Source: an uncultured Phascolarctobacterium sp. (GTDB lineage: Bacteria > Bacillota > Negativicutes > Acidaminococcales > Acidaminococcaceae). Taken from it: a DNA stretch of 64,000 nt. Below, in pieces: positions 36,601 to 45,342 of the stretch (position 1 is the first letter of the stretch; each line of letters opens with the position of its first letter). The notes below the pieces were generated by a model, which ran no database searches, was not told the origin of the DNA, and saw only the letters and a list, made by a program, of their open reading frames with translations. Both the position numbers and the translations under genes were made by a program. The stretch is from contig CANQBR010000006.1 of the NCBI GenBank assembly GCA_947589605.1, positions 1 through 64,000 of the forward strand. The letters run 5' to 3'.

Positions 36601-36893
36601 AAGTGGTGCAGGGCCGGGTAGAAGTAAGGCAGATCATCACCATCATGAAGCTGCTGGTGGCCGGCTGCTACGTATTGGAAGGCAAGGTCACCAACAATTC
36701 CAAGGTGCGCATCATCCGCGACGGCATCGTGCTGCCGGTGGAAGATCAGGTAGAATCGCTCCGCCGTTTCAAAGACGACGTGAAAGAAGTGCAGCAGGGC
36801 TTTGAATGCGGCATCACTCTCTCCAAGTTCAGAGACTTGAAAGAGGGAGATATCTTCGAAGTTTACGCCATGGAAGAAGTGGCGGCGGAATAA
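33687..36893 (+). CDS. infB: Translation initiation factor IF-2 with long repetitive linker
   Basis: Delivers initiator fMet-tRNA to the 30S subunit and promotes subunit joining. The 1068-residue protein has an IF2_N domain (1-50), then about 400 residues of Ala/Pro/Gln/Lys and later Gly/Arg-rich linker, a second IF2_N domain (about 490-545), and the GTPase core starting near residue 575 ([21 protein letters not shown]), domain II and the C-terminal tRNA-binding domain. A 36-residue block ([18 protein letters not shown]...) is duplicated at the linker start. It is longer than many IF-2 proteins because of the linker. ATG 33687 follows AGGGGGTGG. Confidence 0.96.
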   Translation: MAKRIYEVAKELGKPVNELLDILKKHKIDKTNFSSASERDIQLLRNAYTTKVVRRVTAVRIGGVDVDRKDGQLRGPAATAQAQPATRAERRVTAVRIGGVDVDRKDGQLRGPAATAQAQPKPQPKTAAPSPQAQPGGTAQAKEQAPAAAKPQATAAPQPKPQQPAVPQPKPQAAAATQARPQQPTAPQARPQAQASAQPKPQTAAAAQPQAPAAAAPQAKTQQADAPQPKPQQAAAPQPKPQTTAPQSKSQQPTAPQAKPQQAAAPQARAQAQPAAPAQPKAQPAPAQPRAATAAPQTRSQYGGAGQPRPQGQRPQGSNNPQAPRPQGAQGYGQRPGGSRPAYGQGGRPQGQGGAYGQGPRPQGAGQRRDGQGPRPGGFAPRPQGAPPQGRSGGQGARPAGGARPGAGALPKAENRPRRPDAARGGRDERREGGKNAGKSRKNISPVKGSYATKESRPNRSAGHQMPVNRAPKKGPVRPIAAETVVRPASVEVGETISVQNFAKLIKREVNEVIKTLFLLGQMVTINQDIDFETAQLIGTEFEVEVLPAPREEDPTEIPPVEDPEELRTPRPPVITVMGHVDHGKTSILDAIRKTNVTAREAGGITQHIGAYKVNYQGKQIVFLDTPGHEAFTAMRARGAQVTDIAILVVAADDGVMPQTIEAINHAKAAKVPIIVAINKMDRAGANPDHVKQQLAEHELIPEDWGGDTIMVPCSAYTKEGITDLLDMILLVAEVQELKANADLPAHGTIIEAQLDKGRGPVATVLIQRGTLRVGDTIIAGTCFGKVRAMINDRGEKVKKATPATPVEVLGLSDVPEAGDILDCTEERIARSVAAKRSAQKREKEIKAPSKVSLDDIYQRIKDGELKELNIVVKADVQGTIEALKASLQKIKNEEVKVVVVHAGVGAITESDVMLASAANALIIGFNVRPDANARKAAETSKVDLRTYRVIYDALNDVEAAIKGMLAPKFTEVVQGRVEVRQIITIMKLLVAGCYVLEGKVTNNSKVRIIRDGIVLPVEDQVESLRRFKDDVKEVQQGFECGITLSKFRDLKEGDIFEVYAMEEVAAE
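33845..34047 (+). repeat. 108-bp-period duplication inside infB
   Basis: Two 95-bp copies (33845-33939 and 33953-34047) begin 108 bp apart and keep frame. Within the shared codons only four differences are seen and all are synonymous (gta/gtg twice, aga/agg, ggc/ggt). This fits a duplication with selection on the protein sequence. Confidence 0.85.
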
Positions 36894-36906
36894 CTCGGAG
36901 GCGAAC

Positions 36907-37302
36907 ATGGTCAGATTACGTGTGGCTAAAGTTCAGGAAGCCATAGCTCAGGAACTGAACAAGATCATCCTGAGGGAGATGAAGGACCCCAGAGTGGAGC
37001 GGGTGAGCGTCACCGCCGTGGAGCTCAGCGCCGATATGAGCTATGCCAAAGTTTACGTGGGCTTATACGGCACGCCCCAGCAGCAGGAAGCAGCTTGGCA
37101 GGCTTTGAACAAGGCTTTGGGTTATCTGCGGACGGAGATCGCCAAAAGGATCAGGCTGCGTTTCGCTCCCGCCCTCACCTTGCTGAAGGACAGATCGCTG
37201 GAATACAGCAGGCACATCGAGGGCCTGCTGCAGGAGATCAAGACCAAGGAAGAAGCACAGACTGCTCCCGAAGAAGAGAAAGGGCCGGCCGATGAAGGCT
37301 GA
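36907..37302 (+). CDS. rbfA: Ribosome-binding factor A
   Basis: Binds immature 30S subunits and helps process the 16S rRNA 5' end. The 131-residue protein has the KH-like core (KVQEAIAQELNKIILREMKDPRV; SADMSYAKVYV; LGYLRTEIAKRIRLRFAPALTLLKDRSLEY) and a charged tail. It begins 13 bases after the infB stop, with CGGAGG as ribosome-binding site, and overlaps nrnA by 11 bases. Confidence 0.95.
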   Translation: MVRLRVAKVQEAIAQELNKIILREMKDPRVERVSVTAVELSADMSYAKVYVGLYGTPQQQEAAWQALNKALGYLRTEIAKRIRLRFAPALTLLKDRSLEYSRHIEGLLQEIKTKEEAQTAPEEEKGPADEG

Positions 37303-38263
37303 GTGCAAAAAGATCGGCCTGAAAGAAGCGGGAGCCCTGTTGCTGGCCCCGGAGCATCGGCGCATAGCGTTGGCGGTGCACACCGCCCCCGACGGCGATT
37401 GCTTGGGCAGCGCTTTGGGGCTGGGGGCCTTCCTGCAAAGCAGGGGCAAGACCGTCTTCTTGCTGGCAGACGATCTGATCGGCGCTGCTTATTCCTTCCT
37501 GCCCGGGATCGAAAATTTTCTGCGCTTAGAAGATTACGGGCAGCTGGAAGTTGATCTGCTGTGCGTTTTGGATGCCGGCAGTTTGGAGCGGATAGGCAAA
37601 GCGGCGACTGTGAAGGCCAAGTGTTATTTGAACATCGATCACCACGGGCAGAACAGTTATTTCGCCGATCGGCTCTATCAAGACACAAAGGCAGCGGCGA
37701 CGGGGGAGATCCTGTGGGAGCTGTTCGACGCCTGCGGCTGGGACATTGACCGAGACATCGCCACCTGTCTTTACACCGCCATCGTCACCGACTGCGGTTT
37801 CTTCCGCTACGGCAACACTACGCCCAAGACCATGAGGGCGGCGGCCGCCCTGTTAGGCTGCGGCATCGACCCGGCCTATATCAGCGACAGTTTGGAGATG
37901 AAGACGCCGGACAGCGTCCGGCTCTTGGCCAAGGTGCTGGCCGGGCTCTCTTTCGCCGCCGAAGGACGCATCGCCTATATCAGCGTGCCTCATGAGCTCT
38001 ACGACCCCGAAGCTCAGACCGACAGCTTCATAAATTATCCCCGCTATATTTTCGGGGTGGAGGCGGCGGCCTACTTCAAAGCGGTGGGGCCCCGCACCAC
38101 CCGGGTGAGCCTGCGCAGCAGAGACTTGGACGTGGCGGCGGTGGCTGTCGGCTTCGGAGGCGGCGGTCATTTGAGAGCGGCGGGCTGCACCATCGAAGAG
38201 CCTTTGGAGCAGGCGCAAAAGAAGATGCTGGCGGCGCTGGAGGCTGCGCTCAAGAAAAAATAG
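37292..38263 (+). CDS. nrnA: DHH/DHHA1 phosphoesterase, NrnA-type oligoribonuclease / pAp phosphatase
   Basis: A 323-residue DHH-superfamily enzyme. Bacillus NrnA degrades short RNA oligomers and dephosphorylates 3'-phosphoadenosine 5'-phosphate. Metal-binding motifs are HTAPDGDCLGSALGLG (motif I), VLDAGSLER (II), the DHH of NIDHHGQN (III) and TDCGFF (IV); DHHA1 ends with GFGGGGHLRAAGCTI. Position after rbfA is typical. Last gene of the operon; truB does not follow here. Confidence 0.93.
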   Translation: MKAECKKIGLKEAGALLLAPEHRRIALAVHTAPDGDCLGSALGLGAFLQSRGKTVFLLADDLIGAAYSFLPGIENFLRLEDYGQLEVDLLCVLDAGSLERIGKAATVKAKCYLNIDHHGQNSYFADRLYQDTKAAATGEILWELFDACGWDIDRDIATCLYTAIVTDCGFFRYGNTTPKTMRAAAALLGCGIDPAYISDSLEMKTPDSVRLLAKVLAGLSFAAEGRIAYISVPHELYDPEAQTDSFINYPRYIFGVEAAAYFKAVGPRTTRVSLRSRDLDVAAVAVGFGGGGHLRAAGCTIEEPLEQAQKKMLAALEAALKKK

Positions 38264-38306
38264 GGCAGAGAGAAAAAGTCCTGCTTGCAAAATGCACATA
38301 AGAAAA

Positions 38307-38363
38307 AAGCTAAGACTAACGACTGAGGAGCGCCTCGGTCCCGACGTCTTAGCTTATTTTTTT
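38307..38363 (+). terminator. Terminator of the nusA-infB operon
   Basis: A perfect 10-bp stem (38307-38316 with 38346-38355), with a smaller hairpin in the loop, is followed by an A/T tract with seven T. It separates the plus-strand operon from the convergent asparaginase gene. Confidence 0.85.
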
Positions 38364-38392
38364 ATGCTGATCGAAAGAGCTGCCCGTAGCTT

Positions 38393-39367
38393 TTACGGAT
38401 CTTCGCTCAAAGCGGCGACGATCTCTTCGCGGGCGAGGCCGCGGCCCAAAAGACACATAAGCTTAGCCACCAAGGCTTCGCTCGTCAGTTTGCCGCCGGC
38501 GACGACGCCCAGAGCTTCGGCGGCTCGGCCCACTTCATAACAAGAGAGGTCGCAGCCGTCGAAGAGGCATTGCGTGGCAGCCACCACCAAGATGCCTTCG
38601 TCCCGTAATTTTCGCAAAGCAGGCAAAAGACTGCGGCCGCGGCAGGGCAGGCCGCCCAGACCGTAGACTTCCAGCACCACGGCCCGATAGCCTAAATTCG
38701 ACGCCGCTTCCAAAAGGGCAGGGTCGAAGCCGGGATAGAGCTTCAGCAAAAGCACCCGCTCGTCCAGCGCCGTCTCCAAACGAGGAGGAGCAGAAGAGAG
38801 CGGAGAAAGAGAGGCGAGGCTCACCTGCCCCTTTTCGATGCGGCCGGCCAAAGGCTCATTGACGGCAGCGAAGGCGGCGACGTTTTTACTGTAGATCTTT
38901 TTGGCGCAGTGCCCGGGGATGAGCTTGCCGTCGAAGACCACATAGACGCCGGCCAAGGGAGAAGCGGCGGCCTGCAGGGCGGCCAGCAGATTGGCGGGGC
39001 CGTCGCTGCCGGGGGTGGCGATGGGCAGCTGCGAACCGGTGAGCACCACCGGCTTTTTTATAGCGATGAGCATGAAGGAGAGGGCGGCGGCGGTGTAAGC
39101 CAAGGTATCGGTGCCGTGGGTGAGCACCACGCCGTCATAGTCTTGCAAAGCCTCCCAGACCGCTTGGGCCATGGTCTGCCAAGCCCGAGGCTGCAGGTCG
39201 CTGCTGTCCAGAGAAAAAAGTTCCCGGCAGCTGAGCTCGGCGACAGCGGCGGCTTCGGGCACAAAAGACAAGAGGGCAGCACCGTCCAGAGCGGGGGCCA
39301 GGCCTCGGGGGCCGGGAGCGGAGGCCAGGGTGCCGCCGGTAGTGAGAACGAGGATCTTTTTCAGCAT
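38393..39367 (-). CDS. ansA: L-asparaginase, type I (cytoplasmic)
   Basis: Hydrolyses asparagine to aspartate and ammonia. The 324-residue protein has both catalytic threonine regions: TTGGTLAS at the N-terminus and LTHGTDTLAYTAAALSF near residue 80. LTGSQLP and the C-terminal allosteric-like domain (VLEVYGLGGLP) fit type I. No signal peptide, so cytoplasmic. A weak AAGGTG site precedes ATG 39367. It lies downstream of the kinase terminator and appears monocistronic. Confidence 0.92.
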   Translation of the reverse strand: MLKKILVLTTGGTLASAPGPRGLAPALDGAALLSFVPEAAAVAELSCRELFSLDSSDLQPRAWQTMAQAVWEALQDYDGVVLTHGTDTLAYTAAALSFMLIAIKKPVVLTGSQLPIATPGSDGPANLLAALQAAASPLAGVYVVFDGKLIPGHCAKKIYSKNVAAFAAVNEPLAGRIEKGQVSLASLSPLSSAPPRLETALDERVLLLKLYPGFDPALLEAASNLGYRAVVLEVYGLGGLPCRGRSLLPALRKLRDEGILVVAATQCLFDGCDLSCYEVGRAAEALGVVAGGKLTSEALVAKLMCLLGRGLAREEIVAALSEDP

Positions 39368-39490
39368 GAAAACACCTTTATGACGAGAACTGCCGGCTCA
39401 AGCAGACAGAAGTCGAAAAGAGAGAGGCGCAGCTGCAGAGACAGCCGCCGAAGACACAGCTCTTTCGAAAAAAATTTAACGATCGAGCTG

Positions 39491-39550
39491 CGAAAGAAAG
39501 GACGGAGGGGCCGCCAAGTCTTTTTAGAAGAAGAGCGGCTGCCCTCCGTC
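39491..39550 (-). terminator. Terminator of the dehydrogenase-aldolase-kinase operon
   Basis: A 9-bp stem (39501-39509 with 39542-39550), extended inside by further pairing, is followed on the minus strand by CTTTCTTTCG. It lies just after the kinase stop. Confidence 0.7.
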
Positions 39551-39577
39551 TGCGGCAAAACTGTTTTGCGAAGAGCA

Positions 39578-41089
39578 TCAGATCATGAACTTGCGGTAAA
39601 CGCCTCCGTCGTTCAAAGCGTTGTAGAGGCTGTTGCGCAGGTCGGCGATGGTCTGATAGACCGGGGCCAGTTCGCTGATGGGCTGGAAGATCTTGGGAGC
39701 GGAGGTGACGGCCTCCAAGGCGCCGGTGTGGTCTGGGAAGATGCCCAAGGTGACGGCGGCGTTGATGAAGGCCCCCAGAGCCGTGGCTTCCGCATTGGCG
39801 CTGCGCAGCACTATGGCCTGATAAGCGTCGGCCTGGATGCGGCAGAAGAGGTCGCTCTTCACCATGCCGCCGGCCACGCTGACTCTGTCGATGCCGCCGA
39901 TCATGCCCCGCATCAGGCGCAGGTTCTCGGCGATCTCCATGGCGATGCCCTCCATGATGGAGCGGGTCATGTCTCCTCTGGTGACGCCCAGACCCAAATT
40001 GAAGAAGACGCCCTTGGCCATGGGGTTCCAGTAGGGAGCGGCGCTGCCTTCGAAGTGGGGGAGCATCACCACGCCGTGGCTGCCCACCGGCGCCTTCCCT
40101 GCCTGCTTATCCATGACGGTGAAAGCGTTGGGGTCGTCGGCCAATTCGGGGTAGAACTGCTCCTTGAACCAGCGGAAGATGGCGCCGGTATTGAAGATGG
40201 AGGTCTCCGCCACATATTTGCCGGCGATGGCTGAGGCTTGGCACAGCACCCGGCAGTCTTTTTCGAACACCGGTCTGTCGGAATAGGAGAGGACGAAAGA
40301 GCCGGTGCCGGTATTGGCTTCGGCTACGCCGGGATGGGTGATGCCTAAAGCGATGGCGGCGTTCTGTTGGTCGCCGCCGGAGATGATGACGGGCACGCCT
40401 TCGGGGAGACCGCATTCTGCAGCCAGCTCTGCCGTGAGACCGCCGACGCTGCTGCCGGGGGGCACCAAGTCGCAGAGCTTCTCTTCGCCGATGCCGGCCA
40501 GCTGCAGCAACTCTGGGTCCCAGCGAAAGGTCTTCAGGTCCATCAGCATGGTGCGGCTGGCCTGGGTCCAATCGGTGACATATTTGCCGGTGAGCTGGTA
40601 GGTGACGTAATCCTGCACGCCGATGAATTTAGCGGTGGCTTTGAAAAGATCGGGAGCGTTCTCCCGCAGCCAGATGATCTTGTTCAACACGAAGAAGGGA
40701 TTGACCCGCAGGCCGGTCTTATGATAAAAGGCGGGCAGGCCGTAGGTCTTGATCAAGTCGTCGCAGATGGGGATGGTGCGCTTGTCCTGCCACATGATGG
40801 CGTAGGAGAGAGGGTAGCCGTCCTTGCCCATGGGGATGACCGAGGCCCGCTGAGAAGTGATGGAGATGGCGAGAGCCTCGCCCTTATTGGCTTTAAGGTA
40901 AGCGGCGGCGCCGCTCAAGGTCTCTACGGCAGCTCGCCGCCAAGTCTCGGGGTCTTCTTCCACATAGGAAGGCTTGGGGAAGATGGTGTGGTATTCGGAA
41001 GAAGTTTGATGAAGATTGCGGCCTTCGAGGTCGAAGACCACTGTCCTCATGCTGGATGTGCCTACGTCGAGGGAGATGATGGTTTTCAC
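39578..41089 (-). CDS. FGGY-family carbohydrate kinase
   Basis: A 503-residue sugar kinase of the FGGY fold (xylulokinase, gluconokinase, AI-2 kinase group). The ATP-binding N-terminus IISLDVGTSSMRTVVFD, the catalytic Asp region GGDQQNAAIALG and the signature GVFFNLGLGVTRGDMTRSIMEGIAMEIAENL are clear. The exact sugar cannot be told from motifs. It is the third gene, after a D-2-hydroxyacid dehydrogenase and a class II aldolase, with a 169-bp gap holding a strong hairpin. Together they suggest oxidation or reduction, phosphorylation and cleavage of a sugar or sugar acid. Confidence 0.88.
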   Translation of the reverse strand: MKTIISLDVGTSSMRTVVFDLEGRNLHQTSSEYHTIFPKPSYVEEDPETWRRAAVETLSGAAAYLKANKGEALAISITSQRASVIPMGKDGYPLSYAIMWQDKRTIPICDDLIKTYGLPAFYHKTGLRVNPFFVLNKIIWLRENAPDLFKATAKFIGVQDYVTYQLTGKYVTDWTQASRTMLMDLKTFRWDPELLQLAGIGEEKLCDLVPPGSSVGGLTAELAAECGLPEGVPVIISGGDQQNAAIALGITHPGVAEANTGTGSFVLSYSDRPVFEKDCRVLCQASAIAGKYVAETSIFNTGAIFRWFKEQFYPELADDPNAFTVMDKQAGKAPVGSHGVVMLPHFEGSAAPYWNPMAKGVFFNLGLGVTRGDMTRSIMEGIAMEIAENLRLMRGMIGGIDRVSVAGGMVKSDLFCRIQADAYQAIVLRSANAEATALGAFINAAVTLGIFPDHTGALEAVTSAPKIFQPISELAPVYQTIADLRNSLYNALNDGGVYRKFMI

Positions 41090-41125
41090 GATGCTTACCT
41101 CCTTTACGCGGACGCTTATACAACG

Positions 41126-41152
41126 ATCCCCGCCGCATAGAGCGGCGGGGAT
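41126..41152. other. Intercistronic hairpin between aldolase and kinase genes
   Basis: A perfect 11-bp GC-rich stem (41126-41136 with 41142-41152) has a 5-base loop and no T run on either strand. It may stabilise upstream mRNA or set different expression levels for aldolase and kinase. Confidence 0.6.
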
Positions 41153-41258
41153 ATTTACTGTGTTTTGCAGTCAGCCGCAAGACCGCCTTCACAGCAGCTC
41201 GGGCAGCTCGGCCGAGGCAGGCCCGAAGTGAGCTGAAAGATGAGGGCGCCGAGACGGG

Positions 41259-42101
41259 TCACTCGTTGCGGAAGAACTTCATGTACTTCAGCACTACTTC
41301 GGTGACCGACTTTTCTTCCAGTTTGGAGAGATCGGCCAGGTGAGGCGCCTTGGCGGCCAGCAGCTGCTTGATCTTGTCTACGGTGTAGACGGAGATCTCC
41401 GTGTTGACGTTGATCTTGCTGATGCCGTTGGCGATGGCGGCTTTGATGGTCTCTTCGGGCGTGCCGGAGCCGCCGTGGAGCACCAAGGGGATGCCGCACT
41501 GAGCATCGATCTCCTTTAAAATGTCGATGCGCACGTTGGGAGTGCCTTTATAGAGGCCGTGGACGGTGCCGATGGACACGGCCAGAGCATCTACGCCGGT
41601 GCGTTCGATGAACTCCCGAGCCTTGGCCGGGTCGGTGTATTTTTCTCTGTCTTCGGCGGTGCCTTCATGAGACCGGTCGCCGGCGGCCAAAGAGCCCAGC
41701 TCTGCTTCCACGGAAACGCCTTGAGCGTGGGCCAGCTCACACACCAAGCGGGTGTTGGCCGCATTCTCTTCAAAGGGCAGGGCAGAGCCGTCGTACATAA
41801 CGGAGCCGAAACCGGCGGCGATGGCCTGACGGATGATATCGATATCGCTGCAGTGATCCAGATGCAGGCACACTTCCATGGGGTCGTCGGCCGCCAAAGC
41901 TTTCACGATGGCGACGGCGTCGGCCAAGTGCATGTTGTCCAGATATTTTTTGCCGAAGGCTACGATCACGGGGCCGCCGCCCATTTGCCGGCCGGCTTCG
42001 ATGATGCCCCTGATGGTCTCGTAATTGTAGGCGTTGAAGGAGCCGATGGCGATGTGCCGGGAGTAGGCGTCCTTCAGCATGGAGGTGAAGTTAACGAGCA
42101 T
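41259..42101 (-). CDS. Class II ketose-bisphosphate aldolase (FbaA/GatY/KbaY family)
   Basis: A 280-residue zinc-dependent aldolase. Zinc ligands and catalytic residues are visible: CLHLDHC near residue 80 (His, catalytic Asp), the Glu region in VEAELG, GTVHGLYKG and LHGGSGTPEE; NVNTEI binds phosphate. It cleaves a ketose phosphate to dihydroxyacetone phosphate (or similar) and an aldehyde; fructose-, tagatose- or other substrates cannot be separated by eye. It starts 15 bases after the dehydrogenase stop in the same operon. Confidence 0.9.
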   Translation of the reverse strand: MLVNFTSMLKDAYSRHIAIGSFNAYNYETIRGIIEAGRQMGGGPVIVAFGKKYLDNMHLADAVAIVKALAADDPMEVCLHLDHCSDIDIIRQAIAAGFGSVMYDGSALPFEENAANTRLVCELAHAQGVSVEAELGSLAAGDRSHEGTAEDREKYTDPAKAREFIERTGVDALAVSIGTVHGLYKGTPNVRIDILKEIDAQCGIPLVLHGGSGTPEETIKAAIANGISKINVNTEISVYTVDKIKQLLAAKAPHLADLSKLEEKSVTEVVLKYMKFFRNE

Positions 42102-42116
42102 GGCGACCTCCCGGCC

Positions 42117-43211
42117 TTAGGCCCTGATGCCGGCCAGCCAAGTTTTGAAGGCAGGCTGTTCTGTCACTTCGGGGTTGATGATGAAGCGGGCCTTTTCGCC
42201 CTTTAAGAAGGCGGCGATATCCGCAGCCAAAAGATAAGGAGAGTTGGCCAGAGCATCGGAGGTGGTGCCGGCGATGTGGGTGGTGAGAGTCACGTTGTCT
42301 AATTGCAGGAAGGGGCTCTCGGGGTCGATAGGCTCGGTGGTGAACACGTCCAGAGCGGCGCCGGCGATGCGCTTCTCGGCCAGAGCGGCAGCCAAGGCGG
42401 CCTGATCTACCAGACCGGCGCGGCCGGTGTTGATAAAGTAGGCAGTGGGCTTCATCAGGCGGATGAGGCGGTCGTCGATCATGCCTTTGTTCTTATCGGT
42501 GAGGCGGGCATGGATGGAGACGAAGTCGGCGCTCTTGAAGAGGGTGTCCAGATCCGTCAGTTTGCAGCCGGCGGCAGCGATGTCGTCCGGGTTGGCATAG
42601 GGATCGTACACCAGCACTTCCACTTCGAAGCCGGAGAGTTTTTTGGCCACCAGACGGCCGATGTTGCCGAAGCCTACCAAGCCCACGGTCCTGCCGCCCA
42701 GTTCGGGGATGTTGTCGCTGTTGGAGAAGGTCTTGCGCCACTGGCCTGCTTTGATGGAGCAGTGGGCCCGGGCGATGTTGCGGCATTCGGCCAGCATCAT
42801 GCCCACGGCAAAGTCGGACACGGCGTGGGCGTTCCTGCCCATCACGTTGAAGACCAAGATGCCCCGAGCGGTGGCTTCGGCCACGTTCACATTCTCCAGA
42901 CCGGCGCGGGACACGCCTACGATGCGCAACTGCGGCATGGCGGCCATCACCTTGGAGGATACGGGGACGAAGAGGCCCATGAGGATGTTGGCTTCGGCGC
43001 CGTATTCCAGCACCAAGGGATCGCAGGGCTCGATCTCCGGTCCTCTTTTCTCCACTTCCAGACGGCGGTATTGCAGTTTGTCCCAAGAGGGCTCCCAATC
43101 GCCGGCGAATTTGATCTCGCCGAAGCTCTGCAGGTGTTTCTTCCAAGCGCCGCAGAAGCCTTCGCAGCCTATCATAGCATCGCCCAGCAGCAAGCCTTTC
43201 AATCCAGCCAT
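42117..43211 (-). CDS. D-isomer-specific 2-hydroxyacid dehydrogenase
   Basis: A 364-residue NAD-dependent dehydrogenase of the PGDH/D-lactate dehydrogenase fold. The NAD site is GGRTVGLVGFGNIGRLVAKKL, followed by Asp in VYDPYA; the catalytic triad is Arg in FINTGRAGLVDQ, Glu in TTEPIDPESP and His in TTHIAGTTSDA. AAGGAG ten bases before ATG 43211 supports this start over the upstream in-frame Met. The N-terminal substrate domain is longer than in SerA. It leads the operon with aldolase and kinase, so it probably oxidises or reduces a sugar acid rather than making serine. Confidence 0.88.
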   Translation of the reverse strand: MAGLKGLLLGDAMIGCEGFCGAWKKHLQSFGEIKFAGDWEPSWDKLQYRRLEVEKRGPEIEPCDPLVLEYGAEANILMGLFVPVSSKVMAAMPQLRIVGVSRAGLENVNVAEATARGILVFNVMGRNAHAVSDFAVGMMLAECRNIARAHCSIKAGQWRKTFSNSDNIPELGGRTVGLVGFGNIGRLVAKKLSGFEVEVLVYDPYANPDDIAAAGCKLTDLDTLFKSADFVSIHARLTDKNKGMIDDRLIRLMKPTAYFINTGRAGLVDQAALAAALAEKRIAGAALDVFTTEPIDPESPFLQLDNVTLTTHIAGTTSDALANSPYLLAADIAAFLKGEKARFIINPEVTEQPAFKTWLAGIRA

Positions 43212-43285
43212 AATGAATATCTCCTTCCTATTTTGACGCATAAGGTAAACTATCTTGCGGCAGTCTTCCTGCCTTTTCATCCTAT

Positions 43286-43314
43286 ATAATATAAAAAAGT
43301 AAAGCCGGTGTCAA
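43286..43314 (-). promoter_or_regulatory. Promoter of the dehydrogenase-aldolase-kinase operon
   Basis: On the minus strand, TTGACA (43309-43314, 6/6) and TATTAT (43286-43291, 5/6) have a 17-bp spacer. The start of transcription would be near 43279, about 70 bases before the dehydrogenase. Confidence 0.75.
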
Positions 43315-43336
43315 CAAGAGGGGAGGCTCGCCTTCG

Positions 43337-43545
43337 CCAAAAAAAGAAGCGCCTTGGGGACTTTTTGCAAAGGGGAGAAGAGTGCGACGGTCACGTGTAA
43401 AATCAAAGACATTTTGAAAAAGTCAGAGGTGCTTGATAGTCACGTGTAAAATCTCCGGCTTTTTTGAAAAAGTGAGAGGTGCTCAACGGTCGTGTGTAAG
43501 ATCCGCAGACTTTTTGCAAAAAGCGAGAGGCGTTTCACGACGATG
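43337..43545. repeat. Array of ~50-bp degenerate repeats upstream of porin 1
   Basis: Three clear units begin near 43390, 43439 and 43489 (49-50 bp apart), with a weaker one before. The unit is roughly GTCACGTGTAAAATC, about 8 bases, then CTTTTTGAAAAAGTGAGAGG and TGCTC. The A/T part is a dyad. No gene is supported. Related arrays lie at 45980-46180 and 47829-48005. Confidence 0.7.
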
Positions 43546-43629
43546 GGAAATGCATGCTCCCTTTTTTCGCACAGGTCGCAGCTTTCGAGCGGGAGCTGCG
43601 ATAAAATTTCAAGAAAGAGCGGGAAGATA

Positions 43630-43659
43630 TTGAGAGAGAGAAAAGAAAAGTGATATAAT
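43630..43659 (+). promoter_or_regulatory. Promoter of SLH porin 1
   Basis: TTGAGA (43630-43635, 5/6) and TATAAT (43654-43659) have an 18-bp spacer. The leader of about 140 nt contains complementary GGGCAAG (near 43672) and CTTGCCC (near 43734) segments. Confidence 0.65.
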
Positions 43660-43806
43660 TACCTAAAAACGGGGCAAGGGCGCGGCCTTCGCTCCGGCAG
43701 GGAGAAGAAAAAAGTCCCGAGCTCTTGCCCTGAGCAACGGGGAAATAACAGTGCCGCGCAAAAAGCCGGAGAGATAGTTTTCCGCCGGCAAAAAGGAGCG
43801 AAGAAG

Positions 43807-45273
43807 ATGAAGAAGACTTTGGTGTGTGCCGTCGCCCTGACGCTGGGCCTCACTGCCTCAGCTCACGGGGCCGATCCCTTCGGCGATGTGCCTGCGGGCC
43901 ACTGGGCTTATGACAGCATCGAAAAACTGGCCGCTGCCGGCGTTATCGACGGCTGCGGCGCCGGCACTTTCGGCGGAGCTAAACTGATGACCCGCTACGA
44001 GATGGCTCAGATCGCAGCCCGAGCGATGGCTAAAGGCGCCAACGTAGACAAATTGGCCGCAGAATTTGCCGACGAGTTGGACGCTTTGGGCGTTCGCGTC
44101 GCCAATTTGGAGAAGAAGGCCGATGCGGTGAAGATAGCCGGCGAGATCCGCTTCCACTACGCCGATAGCAAAAACAACAAATTGAAGGAAAAATACGCTT
44201 ATGAGGGCGAACGGATAGAGGCCGTCGATACTTCCGCCTCCGTCTTGCGCAGCCGCCTTTGGTTCCGAGGACAGATCAACGACGATTGGACCTATACCGG
44301 CATGGTGGAGAACAGACAAAATTTCCGCAACGAGACCGGCGATGAAGAGGCAGACTTTCAGCGGGCCTATGTGCAAGGCCGCTTGGGCGGCATGGATATA
44401 ACTGCGGGCCGGCAGAATTTTATCTTGGCAGACGGCGATCTTTACGATGAGCGGGCGGACATGATCAAAGCTTCTTACGGCAAAAAGGTGAAGTTCACAG
44501 TCTTCGGGGGCAGACCAACGGGGCAAGATGCCCTCTTTTACGATATCACAGGGATAGTGAACACCACAAGACCGGTGATACCGCCGGAAGGAGGAAGGCT
44601 CGACTATGAGAATATCTCTTTGGCCTTCACCGAAAGAGCGACTTTGAACTACAAAGGATTCTACGGGGCCGCTGTGGCGGGCAAATGGGGACCGTTAAGG
44701 GCCAATGTGGGCTACACCGTGTTCAAAGACGGCGACTTGCGGGAAGACAGCATCAATGACAACGTTCCTGAGACCGCATCCTTTCCGTTGGACGACAACA
44801 AAGTATGGAACATGGGGCTGAGTTGCGACATAACGGAAGAGCTCACCTTTAGCGCTGTTTATATGAAGTCCTCTTTGGATAAGGTCGCTATCGAAGGCGA
44901 AACGGTCGCAGACTTTGATGACGACGGCATGATCATCGGTCTTGATTACAAGGGAGCGAAGGCCAATGAGCCGGGCAGTTGGGGCGTGTACGGCAAATAT
45001 TACGATCAGGGGAGAGGCACGGCGATGGCCCACACCATGAACGGCGATCATAAATGGCAAGGGCTCAGTATTGACGATCAAGGCAGTACCGCTGTCTCCA
45101 CCTTCAACAGCGGCTTCAAAGGCTGGATGCTGGGCGCCGACTATGCCTTCGCCAAAAACATCGTAGGTGCTGCGGAGTATTACGATCTGAAGACTAAAGG
45201 CGGAGGCGGGACCACAGACGTTCCGGAGCAAAAAGTGAGAACTTTATGGACCCAATTGGTGTTCACATTCTGA
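43807..45273 (+). CDS. SLH-domain outer-membrane porin, copy 1
   Basis: A 488-residue outer-membrane protein. A signal peptide ends at AHG-AD. Residues about 22-75 form one SLH domain (DPFGDVPAGHWAYDSIEKLAAAGVID, TRYEMAQIAARAM), which in Negativicutes binds the polyamine-modified peptidoglycan and ties the outer membrane to the wall. A short coiled stalk (LAAEFADELDALGVRVANLEKKADAV) follows, then a beta-barrel of alternating strands ending in the aromatic C-terminal TLWTQLVFTF. The start has AAGGAG upstream. It is about 60% visually similar in the N-terminal part to porin 2, and a decayed third copy lies between. Confidence 0.92.
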   Translation: MKKTLVCAVALTLGLTASAHGADPFGDVPAGHWAYDSIEKLAAAGVIDGCGAGTFGGAKLMTRYEMAQIAARAMAKGANVDKLAAEFADELDALGVRVANLEKKADAVKIAGEIRFHYADSKNNKLKEKYAYEGERIEAVDTSASVLRSRLWFRGQINDDWTYTGMVENRQNFRNETGDEEADFQRAYVQGRLGGMDITAGRQNFILADGDLYDERADMIKASYGKKVKFTVFGGRPTGQDALFYDITGIVNTTRPVIPPEGGRLDYENISLAFTERATLNYKGFYGAAVAGKWGPLRANVGYTVFKDGDLREDSINDNVPETASFPLDDNKVWNMGLSCDITEELTFSAVYMKSSLDKVAIEGETVADFDDDGMIIGLDYKGAKANEPGSWGVYGKYYDQGRGTAMAHTMNGDHKWQGLSIDDQGSTAVSTFNSGFKGWMLGADYAFAKNIVGAAEYYDLKTKGGGGTTDVPEQKVRTLWTQLVFTF

Positions 45274-45312
45274 AAAAGGCAGAACAAAAGGAAGAGACCG
45301 AAAAATTTTCGA

Positions 45313-45342
45313 GGGACGATCAAGCTGCGTCCCTTCTTTTAG
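45313..45342 (+). terminator. Terminator of porin 1
   Basis: A 7-bp stem AGGGACG/CGTCCCT (45313-45319 with 45329-45335) is followed by a T-rich tract. The same stem type ends the pseudogene (45912-45929) and porin 2 (47701-47723). Confidence 0.75.

Noticed and set aside
42117-43211. SerA phosphoglycerate dehydrogenase for serine synthesis
   Set aside because: No ACT domain, an unusual N-terminal domain, and an operon with aldolase and sugar kinase point to a catabolic role.
43337-43545. CRISPR array
   Set aside because: Units are degenerate along their whole length and there is no conserved repeat with variable spacers; no cas genes nearby.
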